NCBI GenBank assembly: GCA_050953365.1
Contig: JBMNMN010000012.1
Location: 1 to 50,556 of the forward strand
Source: UBA1426 sp050953365
Lineage (GTDB): Bacteria > Bacillota > Clostridia > Peptostreptococcales > Anaerovoracaceae
Direction of reading: 5' to 3'
DNA length: 50,556 nucleotides
Below are positions 17,610 to 28,070 of the stretch, piece by piece. Numbering within the stretch: position 1 is the first letter of the stretch; each line of letters opens with the position of its first letter. The notes under the pieces are model-generated. The model worked only from the letters and a program-made list of their open reading frames with translations. It did not search any database and had not been told where the DNA came from. The translations under genes and the position numbers were made by a program.

Positions 17610-17716
17610 CTTATCAAGAGCGGCTGAGGGATTAGGCCCTATGAAGCCCGGCAACCTGCCTGTTTTTCGGAACGGCAAAGGTGCCAAGTCCTACAGAATT
17701 TATTCTGAAAGATGAG
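17610..17716 (+). ncRNA. SAM-I (S-box) riboswitch
   Basis: Hallmark S-box segments are in order: CTTATCAAGAG with GCTGAGGGA, the GGCCCTATGAAGCCCGGCAA core, GGTGCCAAGTCC, and a 3' GATGAG strand that pairs with CTTATC to close P1. A GAGGGGAA segment (17714-17721) can pair with TTCCCTC (17733-17739), as expected for an antiterminator competing with the terminator downstream. Binding of S-adenosylmethionine should turn off metK. Confidence 0.95.
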
Positions 17717-17734
17717 GGGAACTGTATGTAATTT

Positions 17735-17759
17735 CCCTCTTCGAAAGAAGAGGTTTTTT
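17735..17759 (+). terminator. riboswitch-controlled terminator
   Basis: A perfect 7-bp stem CCTCTTC/GAAGAGG (17736-17742, 17747-17753) with a GAAA loop and six T. It sits 34 bases before the metK start and shares its left arm with the proposed antiterminator. Confidence 0.93.
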
Positions 17760-17793
17760 CTTTACAGAAGCCCGGAAATGGAGGAACAAACAA

Positions 17794-18990
17794 ATGAGAA
17801 AAATTTTATTTACATCTGAATCGGTAACGGAAGGGCATCCGGATAAGTTGTGTGATCAGATTTCTGACGCTATTTTGGATGCGGTGCTGGAACAGGACCC
17901 TTATGCCAGAGTTGCCGTTGAAACGACAGCCACCACCGGTATGGTTATGGTTATGGGTGAAATGACGACAGAGTGCTATGTAGACATCCCACGCCTGATT
18001 CGAAGCGTGATCACCGATATAGGTTATGATAGAGGCGAGTATGGATTTGATGGAAATACCTGCGCAGTGCTCACCGCCATCGACGAGCAATCGCCGGACA
18101 TTGCTATCGGCGTGAACAAGGCTTTGGAATACAGAGAAGGGGCTCTTGACGACCAGTTAGATGCTATCGGCGCGGGAGACCAGGGTATCATGTTCGGCTA
18201 TGCCACTAACGAGACTCCCGAACTCATGCCTATTGCTATTTCCCTTTCTCATAAGCTGGCAAAGAAATTGGCGGAGATCAGGAAATCCGGTGAGCTGCCT
18301 TATTTGAGGCCGGACGGGAAAACTCAGGTAACGGTGGAATATGAAGATAAGAAAGTGGTTCGTGTCGATACGGTGCTGATTTCTGCGCAGCACGACCCGG
18401 ATGTGACCCAGGAACAGATTCGAAACGACCTTATTGCTAAGGTAATTAAGCCGGTGATTCCGAAAGAGCTGCTGACTGAAGAGACGAAGTATTTTATCAA
18501 TCCTACCGGACGGTTTGTCATAGGCGGTCCCCACGGTGATTCGGGGCTTACGGGCAGAAAGATCATCGTGGACACATACGGTGGTTATGGTAAGCACGGA
18601 GGCGGTTGTTTTTCCGGAAAGGATCCTACGAAGGTAGACCGGTCCGCCGCATATATGGCCCGCTATATTGCAAAAAACATTGTGGCTGCGGGGCTGGCGG
18701 ACGAATGTGAAGTGCAGTTTGCTTATGCCATAGGTGTTGCAAAGCCGGTTTCCATCTTTGTGGACAGCTTTGGAACCGGTAAAATATCCGACGAAAAGTT
18801 GGCTGAAATTGTGGAGGCTAATTTTGACTTTCGCCCTGCAGCCATCATTCGGGATCTGGATCTCAGGCGTCCTATTTATCGCCAACTGGCAGCCTACGGC
18901 CACTTCGGGCGGCCCGAGCTGGATCTGCCCTGGGAACGGACGGATAAGGCGGAATTATTGAGAGCCGAGGCGCAAAAATTAGCCGAATAA
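17794..18990 (+). CDS. metK: S-adenosylmethionine synthetase
   Basis: A 398-residue methionine adenosyltransferase: methionine + ATP to S-adenosylmethionine, cytoplasmic. The length is typical. Visible motifs are the ATP-binding GHPDKLCDQISDAILD near the N-terminus, GAGDQGIMFGYA, and the glycine-rich phosphate loop GGPHGDSGLTGRKIIVDTYGG. The start follows AATGGAGGAACAAACAA. Its leader is a SAM-I riboswitch with terminator, so it is feedback-controlled by its own product. The next gene, aspartokinase, begins 200 bases later and also feeds methionine biosynthesis. Confidence 0.98.
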   Translation: MRKILFTSESVTEGHPDKLCDQISDAILDAVLEQDPYARVAVETTATTGMVMVMGEMTTECYVDIPRLIRSVITDIGYDRGEYGFDGNTCAVLTAIDEQSPDIAIGVNKALEYREGALDDQLDAIGAGDQGIMFGYATNETPELMPIAISLSHKLAKKLAEIRKSGELPYLRPDGKTQVTVEYEDKKVVRVDTVLISAQHDPDVTQEQIRNDLIAKVIKPVIPKELLTEETKYFINPTGRFVIGGPHGDSGLTGRKIIVDTYGGYGKHGGGCFSGKDPTKVDRSAAYMARYIAKNIVAAGLADECEVQFAYAIGVAKPVSIFVDSFGTGKISDEKLAEIVEANFDFRPAAIIRDLDLRRPIYRQLAAYGHFGRPELDLPWERTDKAELLRAEAQKLAE

Positions 18991-19191
18991 ATATACTATT
19001 TATGCCACACTTTATGCGACACTATGCGGCTGAAGAAACCCGAAGCAGACGGTTCGAATATACTATGATATGAAGATTTTGTGGGCATAGAGCAACGAAG
19101 AGCGGATGTTGGGAATTTGAGTATTTATATTGACCGCAACCGCACTTTATAATAAAATAAACGGCAAATCAAAAAAACAGAGGGACATTCT

Positions 19192-20529
19192 ATGGGAATA
19201 ATTGTTTCTAAATTCGGAGGAAGCTCCGTAGCCGACGGAATTCAGTTGGCCAAACTTAAAAAAATAATCGAACAGAATGATGAGAGAAAATATGTGATTG
19301 TATCGGCTCCGGGAAAACGATTTGAACAGGACAACAAAGTCACGGACCTGCTTTACTTATGCAAAGCCCATATTGACCACAATGTGGATTATAAACAGAT
19401 TTTCCAGGTGGTTTGCGACCGGTTCCTGGCGCTTAAAATGAACCTGAATATCGATGTGGATCTGGATAAGGAATTCGCCGAGATCGATAGAAAGTTACAA
19501 AGCAATGCCAGCGAAGACTATATTGCAAGCCGGGGAGAGTATCTGACGGCTCTGGTTGTTTCGGCTTATCTGGGCTATGATTTCGTAGATACGGCCGGTT
19601 TGATTTGTTTCGATGAGAGAGGCAAACTCCTGGATGATGAAACAAACAGAAGATTGTCGGAAGAAATTCTCAAACATGAGAGAGCCGTAATTCCCGGTTT
19701 TTACGGAAGCAAACCTGACGGAAGCATTAAGACCTTTTCCAGAGGAGGCTCCGATATAACGGGTTCATTGGTGGCGCGGGCAGTAAAGGCAGACGTCTAC
19801 GAAAACTGGACGGATGTGTCCGGTTTCATGGTGGCGGACCCGAGGATCGTAAAGAATCCGAAATGGATTGACACGGTTTCCTATAAGGAATTGAGAGAGC
19901 TTTCTTACATGGGCGCTTCCGTTTTGCATGAGGATGCCATCTATCCGGTGCGCGCCAGCAACATTCCCATCAACATCCGCAACACCAACGACCCCGATCA
20001 TCCGGGCACTTTGATCGTTTCCGATACCAGTGAAAAAGAGGACGATAAAATCATAACCGGCATCGCCGGTAGCAAGGATTTTGTTGTCATAGCTATTTAT
20101 AAAAACATGATGAGCGCAGAGGCCGGTTTTGTGCGGCGCTGCCTGAGCATTTTGGAGGATTACGGGATTCCCGTGGAGCATTTACCCAGCGGCATTGACA
20201 CCATTTCCATTGTGCTGTCGAAAAAGAAGCTCAACGGCAAACTGGAAGATATCGTTGAAGAAATGCACAGGCGCCTTTTGCCCGACAGTCTGGATGTATA
20301 CGAGAATATGGCGCTGATCGCAACGGTAGGAAGAGGTATGAACCGGCGTCGCGGCGTGTCTGCGAAGCTGTTCAACGCTCTCTACCAGGCGGGTATCAAT
20401 GTTCGGATGATCGACCAAGGTTCCAGCGAAATGAATATTATCGTCGGTGTAGAGAACGTGGACTTTGAGAACGCCATCCGAGCCATTTACAATGCATTCT
20501 TTGAAGAGGAAGAAGAAAGCAAAGCCTAA
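19192..20529 (+). CDS. aspartate kinase
   Basis: A 445-residue monofunctional aspartokinase, the first committed step from aspartate to lysine, threonine and methionine. The N-terminal kinase signature VSKFGGSSVADGIQLAKL, the FSRGGSDITGSLVARAV loop and ENWTDVSGFMVADPR are present. Two ACT domains follow (VVIAIYKNMMSAEAGFVRR and MALIATVGRGMNRRRGVSAKLFNALYQAGINVRMIDQGSSE), so feedback inhibition by an amino acid end product is expected. The start follows ACAGAGGGACATTCT. The 201-base leader has no riboswitch or T-box that I can see. A 44-bp tandem array begins 40 bases after the stop. Confidence 0.95.
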   Translation: MGIIVSKFGGSSVADGIQLAKLKKIIEQNDERKYVIVSAPGKRFEQDNKVTDLLYLCKAHIDHNVDYKQIFQVVCDRFLALKMNLNIDVDLDKEFAEIDRKLQSNASEDYIASRGEYLTALVVSAYLGYDFVDTAGLICFDERGKLLDDETNRRLSEEILKHERAVIPGFYGSKPDGSIKTFSRGGSDITGSLVARAVKADVYENWTDVSGFMVADPRIVKNPKWIDTVSYKELRELSYMGASVLHEDAIYPVRASNIPINIRNTNDPDHPGTLIVSDTSEKEDDKIITGIAGSKDFVVIAIYKNMMSAEAGFVRRCLSILEDYGIPVEHLPSGIDTISIVLSKKKLNGKLEDIVEEMHRRLLPDSLDVYENMALIATVGRGMNRRRGVSAKLFNALYQAGINVRMIDQGSSEMNIIVGVENVDFENAIRAIYNAFFEEEEESKA

Positions 20530-20568
20530 AAAATATGTGCTTTTACTGAAACCCTTACGGTAATCTTT

Positions 20569-21035
20569 ACTGAAACAAGAATATTCCTTGCAAAATAAAA
20601 GATATGCATCGTGACTGAAACAAGAATATTTCTTACAAATAAAGGATACGCGTCGTAACTGAAACAAGAATATTCGTTACAAATAAATGATATGCGTCGT
20701 AACTGAAACAAGTACAAATAAAAGATATGCATCGTGACTGAAACAAGAATATTTCTTACAAATAAAGGATACGCGTCGTAACTGAAACAAGAATATTTCT
20801 TACAAATAAAGGATACGCGTCGTAACTGAAACAAGAATATTTGTTACAAATAAAGGATACGCGTCGTAACTGAAACAAGAATATTTGTTACAAATAAATG
20901 ATATGCGTCGTAACTGAAACAAGTACAAATAAAAGATATGCATCGTGACTGAAACAAGAATATTTCTTACAAATAAAGGATACGCGTCGTAACTGAAACA
21001 AGAATATTCGTTACAAATAAATGATATGCGTCGTA
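20569..21035. repeat. 44-bp tandem repeat array, about 11 units
   Basis: Units begin ACTGAAACAAGAATATT and end TACGCGTCGTA or TATGCATCGTG. Nine units are 44-45 bp; two (starting near 20702 and 20914) lack an internal 9-base AATATTNNT stretch. Variants recur in a set order (GATATGCATCGTG type, then GGATACGCG types, then TGATATGCG type), giving three higher-order blocks. The period is not a multiple of 3, so the long minus-strand readings through it are not genes. It has no spacers and is not a CRISPR array. Confidence 0.93.
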
Positions 21036-21052
21036 CAGTCGTACAGAGATAC

Positions 21053-21086
21053 AAAGGCTGCGGGAATGACTCGCAGCCTTTCCTTT
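21053..21086 (+). terminator. terminator after the 44-bp array
   Basis: A perfect 10-bp stem AAAGGCTGCG/CGCAGCCTTT (21053-21062, 21072-21081) runs into TCCTTTTG. It would end transcription from lysine/methionine-pathway aspartokinase through the repeat array, which implies the array is transcribed. Confidence 0.85.
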
Positions 21087-21178
21087 TGTCCTGCGCGGAA
21101 AGGGGGTGCTTCGTTTACCAGGTTGGTGGCAAATGAAACGTCCCCCCTGTCACCTGATTTGAGATAGTGTAAAATTAA

Positions 21179-21562
21179 ATAGGCCCTTTTGCGCTTGATT
21201 TAGTTCAGATAGGACCTATTTTCTGCTGTTAGAAGCGGAATTCGGAGCCGAAAGGGTGGTATATAGGTCTAATACCATATTGCCGGCCGTGTTGTAACCC
21301 TACTATTTTTGATTTTATAGGTATAACCGCTCTTGATTTGACTTGAATTAAACCTATTTCTTGCCGTCGGAAGCGAAATTCGAAGCCTCAAAGGTCGGTA
21401 TATAGGTTTAAAATCGTTTTGTGGGCCGTGTTGTAACCCTACTTTTCTTGATTTTATAGGCCTAATTTCACTTGGCTTGAACCGATTTAAGCCTATCTCT
21501 ACGGTTGAAAGCGAGATTTGGGGGCATAATTTGCAAATAATAGACCTAATATCGCTGTGTTT
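21179..21562. repeat. 138-139-bp tandem repeat, about 2.8 units
   Basis: Units start ATAGG at 21179, 21317 and 21456 and share TTGATTTNNNTTGAA, GAAGCGAAATTCG and GGCCGTGTTGTAACCCTAC blocks with moderate divergence; the third is truncated. CCTAT/ATAGG words recur throughout. No open reading frame of note. Confidence 0.8.
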
Positions 21563-21780
21563 ACCATAGATTAACCCTATTGATTGACTGACTAGATATA
21601 ATCTTTATCGCTTTTGCACATTACATGGACCATAGATTAACCCTATTGATTGACTGACTAGACATATAATCTTTATCGCCTTTGCACATTACATGGACCA
21701 TTGATTAACCCTATTAATTATTGATTGATTGATTGACCCTATTAGTGGGCTAAACCTATTAGTTTAGTGGGCTAAATAAG
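21563..21780. repeat. 66-68-bp tandem repeat followed by simple ATTGATTG sequence
   Basis: ACCATAGATTAACCCTATTG opens units at 21563, 21629 and (as ACCATTG) 21697; the first two units are nearly identical through TTTTGCACATTACATGG. The third degrades into ATTGATTGATTG and CTATTAGTGGGC repeats. It shares the ACCCTA word with the 138-bp repeat next to it. Confidence 0.85.
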
Positions 21781-21809
21781 AAAAGCTGTCAGGCAGAAAC
21801 TATACCGCA

Positions 21810-23726
21810 ACTTGACATGGCCCCGATTCGACTTAGAGTATAATTTTAGTTGGCAAAGAAAGAAAAAAGGAAGAGAGCAAAGCCCTCTTCCCCTCATACA
21901 AGAAGTCCTGTAAGATTGGATTTGCAGAAACAACCAACAGGAGGCTTGTATGATGAAAACCATGTTATCAGAGAAGAGACTAGACTTCAATGCTTTAGAA
22001 AAAGAGATTTTCCGAATCGGATGCGAGTATGCAGCAAACCTGATGGAAGAAGTGCTAAAGTGGATGGATAAGCAACTTGCAGAAAGCAGGGATAAAACGG
22101 TGTATCGGCATAAGGGCAGCCGTGGCTACGACATTGAAAACGCTAATGGGTGAGGTTACCTATGACAGAACCGTATACGAGACAACCCTTGAGACGCGGT
22201 GAGAAGGCCTGCGTTTACCTGTTGGACGAAGTTGCTGAACATAGGCTAGCCTTTGGGAAGGTGATCAACGAATCTCGCGACACGGATCGCGAGAGTGCGT
22301 AAGCGTCTGCTCCTACCGGGAAACAGCGGATAAAGTGAGCAGCATGACGGGACAAGCAATCAGCCATGGAGGTGCCTGGAATGTGATACAGGACTTGGGC
22401 GAGAAACTAGAGAAAGTAGAGAAAGCCGAAGCGCAGAAGGCGGAAAAAGGTGAAGGAAAAGGTGAGATAACCACAGCCATACTGTTTGAAGAAGCAGATG
22501 GCGTTTGGATCAATATGCAGGGGAAAGACCGTCCGGAAAATGCAAGGAAACGTGAGATGAAGATGGCAGTAGCCTATGATGGATGGGAAAAGGAGTCGGA
22601 AAGACGTTATTCCCTGCGAAACAAGATAATGGTTTGCGGCTTCGAAGATGCAGGATCCTTTCAAAAAAAGAAGGAAGGAGCCATCGCTTCCGTATTCAAC
22701 ACCGATGAAATTGAAATACGCATTCTAAACGGAGATGGAGGAGAGTGGATCAAGGGAGGGCTTGTGGATGAAGATGTACATTTCCAGCTGGACCCATTCC
22801 ACAAGAACCGTGAGATCCTAAGGAAAGTAAAGAATGTAGAGCAGAGAAAGATCATACACAAATTGCTTTCGGAAAAGAGGATTGCAGAGCTATTGCAATA
22901 TTTAAGATGGATCGGGGAACAGGAAGAGGAGCCGGACGAACAAAAGAAGCTGTCTCCAGCTTTATCAATACTTCAGAAGCAATCAGGAAGGTCTCATTCC
23001 CTATCAGGAAAGAGGGTTGAAACTACCATCGCCACCGGCGGGTGTAGAATACCGAAACCTTGGAACAATGGAGCACCAGGTATGTGACGGTGCAGCCAAG
23101 CGGATGAAGCATCAGAAAGCAAGTTGGAGCAAGCAAGGCGCATCAAACCTAGGACAGATCCTGTGCAAGAAAGTATGCGGAAAGCTTCATCAAACCGTAA
23201 CGTCCTCTATCAAAGGTGGAATTACCGGAGCGGTATACGCAAGAGATAGAGGAAATTCTAAGCGCAGCAAAGTCTCCGAGAGACGGATGGAAAAGGCTAT
23301 CTTTACCCAGTAAGAGGAAGCAAGCCCTTTGAAGATGCGTTCCTAACAAACGGCCGCAAAGCGATTATCAATATGCTAAAGGATAGAGGTAGTAGCGAAC
23401 TGATTTATCGGTAAGATGGATAGCCGGCAGGCGGAAGCAAAATTACGAACAAACCAACCATACTATGGATAGTGCCGCCATGTGGACAACCTAAAAGGTT
23501 GACGCACAAGGCTTGGACAACAAAAGACACGTTGCCCACACTCTACACAATGAAGCTGCTACTGCTACCCTGCGCCTTAAAAAGAGCGTTTATGCCGCGA
23601 AAGCCTGTTTATTTGGGGCTGTCCCTCTGGTAAACTCTCGGCGGCAGAAATGACGCCCGACAGAAGCGGGTTATTTCTGCCTAAAAAAAGGGGGTCCAGA
23701 GGGACAGGGGCCCCATGTAAACAGGA
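21810..23726 (+). mobile_element. decayed ISLre2-family element (ends approximate)
   Basis: Encloses a broken ISLre2 transposase. The left end is placed at CTTGACATGGCCCC (21811-21824) because a related inverse sequence, GGGGCCCCATGTAAA, lies at 23708-23722. No target duplication is evident, and the distance from the transposase to the right end is long for the family, so the boundaries are tentative. Confidence 0.6.
21950..23440 (+). pseudogene. ISLre2-family transposase, broken by several stops and frameshifts
   Basis: Fragments in order match an ISLre2 transposase: an N-terminal part (EKRLDFNALEKEIFRIGCEYAANLMEE, VYRHKGSRGYDIENANGEVTYDR), a central part at 22335-22990 with the acidic motifs LFEEADGVWINMQGKDRP, MRILNGDGGEWIKGG and VHFQLDPFHKNREI, and a C-terminal part at 23017-23310 with YRNLGTMEHQVCDGAAKRMKH and ASWSKQGASNLGQILCKK. 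Stops and frame changes separate them, for instance near 22153, 22300 and 23000. It is a different ISLre2 subgroup from the intact element at 14363. Confidence 0.9.
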
Positions 23727-23727
23727 C
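23603..23727. other. 125-base nested hairpin beside the ISLre2 remnant
   Basis: A perfect 12-bp arm CTGTCCCTCTGG (23619-23630) pairs with 23696-23707. An inner perfect 9-bp arm GGCAGAAAT (23643-23651) pairs with 23673-23681 and encloses CCCG/CGGG; an outer CCTGTTTA (about 23604-23611) pairs with TAAACAGG (23719-23726). An A-run (CTAAAAAAAG) follows the inner right arm. It may be part of the transposon end or a separate structured element. Confidence 0.7.
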
Positions 23728-23934
23728 CGTGGAATAAATGCGGAATATCCATCAAAACATCACAGGAAACTTGTATGGACAAAACTTGCCAACGATTACT
23801 TGACACTAACCCGATTCGATGGGGTTTTGCATTTTAAGGTTGCCCGTGGTATAATAAAGGGCTGTCAATCAGTGAATACGGGTGGCCGGAGGTGTTACCC
23901 GCAGACCGGTTATTTATCAAGATAAAGTATAATA

Positions 23935-24036
23935 ATTTGGGGATATAGTTTATTTGAAGATGTAATCTATTTGGGGATATAGTTGATTTGATCATGTAAT
24001 CGATTTGAGGATACAGTTTATTTGAGGATATAGCTT
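23935..24036. repeat. 17-bp tandem repeat, six exact-length units, upstream of secA
   Basis: Six consecutive 17-base units, all opening ATTTG (23935, 23952, 23969, 23986, 24003, 24020). Units 1, 3, 5 and 6 read GGGGATATAG or GAGGATATAG; units 2 and 4 read GATGTAAT or CATGTAAT, so the array began as a 34-bp dimer. It ends 61 bases before the secA start and so overlaps the likely secA promoter or leader. The 200 bases before it (23728-23934) show no gene. Confidence 0.88.
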
Positions 24037-24096
24037 AAAGGATATAAATTAAGGCTGTTAAGCCACGTTATATAAAACGAGAGGGGTAAGGTCAGG

Positions 24097-26730
<2,634 letters not shown>

Positions 26731-26737
26731 GTTGTGT

Positions 26738-26865
26738 TTTTTGGAGTGTAGGATTACTCTCCCGCTCGATAAGCGAGGCGCTGCGTGCCGTATGATCCAG
26801 TCGGCCCGTCCTGCCCGGTTGGCACTTGCTTATGCTCGCCAGAGCGTAACCCTGCGCTCCAAAAA
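26738..26865. other. long branched hairpin between secA and prfB
   Basis: A near-perfect stem of about 20 bp joins 26738-26760 to 26841-26865: TTTTTGGAG/CTCCAAAAA on the outside, then pairs with a few G.T and one bulge in to TTAC/GTAA. The 80-base interior is G/C-rich with small inner stems (CGCT/AGCG, GTGCC/GGCAC). It begins 8 bases after the secA stop. It lacks a downstream T tract, so it is not an ordinary terminator; it may be a repeat element or processing signal. Confidence 0.55.
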
Positions 26866-26902
26866 TACTTGTGGCAAATTTAATAAAGAAGGATGTGAAA
26901 AG

Positions 26903-28004
26903 ATGCTGGAATTAGAACCCATCAAGTACGAGCTTGATGACGAGGCAGAAAAACTAAGAGAATTGGGTGAGTCCCTTTGACCTGGAAGGGTTAAAAGATA
27001 GCCTGAAAAAAATAACAGAGCAGATGGAAGCTGAAGGTTTTTGGGATGACCACGAGCATGCCCAGAAGCTTTTGAAAGAGAAAAAACGTCTCGATACAAA
27101 AATAGACGAATATACAAGTTTGGCCGGCGAATTTGAAGACATTCGGATCATGATCGCTTTGGCGGAGGAAGAGGACGATAGGAGTTTAGTCCCCGAAATC
27201 GAAGAGGCGTACTCCGCATACAAGAAAAAGTACGAGGAATTGCGAATCAAAACGCTTCTGGACGGGGAGTACGATCAAAACAATGCTATCCTGTCCATTC
27301 ATGCCGGCAGCGGTGGACTTGATGCGCAGGATTGGGCAGAGATGCTTTTGCGCATGTATACCCGCTGGGCAGAAGATAAGGATTACAAGGTAACGATATG
27401 GGACCTTCAGGAGGACTCGGAAGGCGGCATTAAGAATGCAACCTTACAGATCGAAGGGGATAATGCATACGGCTATCTGAAGAATGAAAAAGGCGTGCAC
27501 CGCATCGTTCGGATTTCACCTTTTGATTCTTCCGGCCGCCGTCATACTTCCTTTGCATCCGTGGACGTGATGCCAGAGATTGAAGACGATATCGAGGTGG
27601 AAATCAATCCGGAGGATTTGCGAATTGATACGTACCGCTCAAGCGGCGCCGGCGGTCAGCATGTCAATAAGACGGATTCTGCCGTCCGGATCACCCATAT
27701 ACCCACGAACATCGTAGTATCCTGTCAGAATGAGCGCTCCCAGCACCAGAACAAAGAAGTTGCCATGCGGATATTAAAGGCGAAACTTTTGGAACTGGCC
27801 CAGCAGGAGCATAAAGAAAAGATTGAAGAGTTAAAGGGCGACTACAGCCAGATCTCCTGGGGCAACCAGATTCGGTCTTACGTATTCCATCCCTATTCCT
27901 TGGTTAAGGATCATAGGACCAATGCGGAGGTGGGGAATGTGTATGCGGTTATGGACGGGGATTTGGATTATTTGATCAACGAGAAACTGAAACAAAGGAA
28001 TTAA
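26903..28004 (+). CDS. prfB: peptide chain release factor 2, with programmed +1 frameshift
   Basis: RF2 ends translation at UGA and UAA codons on the ribosome. Translation starts at 26903 (AAGGATGTGAAAAG upstream), runs 25 codons to an in-frame TGA at 26978-26980, then shifts +1 by skipping base 26978 to give 366 residues, the usual length. The second frame holds the tripeptide motif SPF in RISPFDSSGRRHTSF and the catalytic GGQ in SSGAGGQHVNKTDSAVRITHIPT. The frameshift makes RF2 level self-regulating: when RF2 is scarce, ribosomes pause at UGA and shift. It lies downstream of secA, a common Firmicute arrangement. Confidence 0.97.
26965..26981 (+). promoter_or_regulatory. prfB programmed frameshift signal
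   Basis: The internal Shine-Dalgarno-like GGGTGAG (26965-26971) precedes the slippery CTTTGAC (26975-26981), the classic RF2 recoding site. Reading CTT then slipping one base yields Leu-Asp (…GESL-DLEGLK…). Confidence 0.95.
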
Positions 28005-28070
28005 ATCAGAGAGTCATACGCGCTACGCTGCGCTTTGAAAAACGATAATTATACACCCGCGAGGTAACAG

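Noticed and set aside
18991..19191. Lysine riboswitch or T-box ahead of aspartokinase
   Set aside because: No lysine-riboswitch core or T-box sequence (TGGNACCGCG) was found in the 201-base leader.
20569..21035. CRISPR array
   Set aside because: Units are contiguous with no unique spacers, and no cas gene is nearby.
20182..21054. Several overlapping minus-strand reading frames with a repeated FQLRRISFICNKYSCFSYDAYPLFV peptide
   Set aside because: They arise because the 44-bp repeat happens to lack stops in that strand; the period is not a multiple of 3, so the frame rotates, and there is no ribosome binding site.
26732..26980. 82-residue protein starting upstream of prfB
   Set aside because: Only the part from the ATG at 26903 has a ribosome binding site; upstream codons pass through the secA-prfB hairpin.
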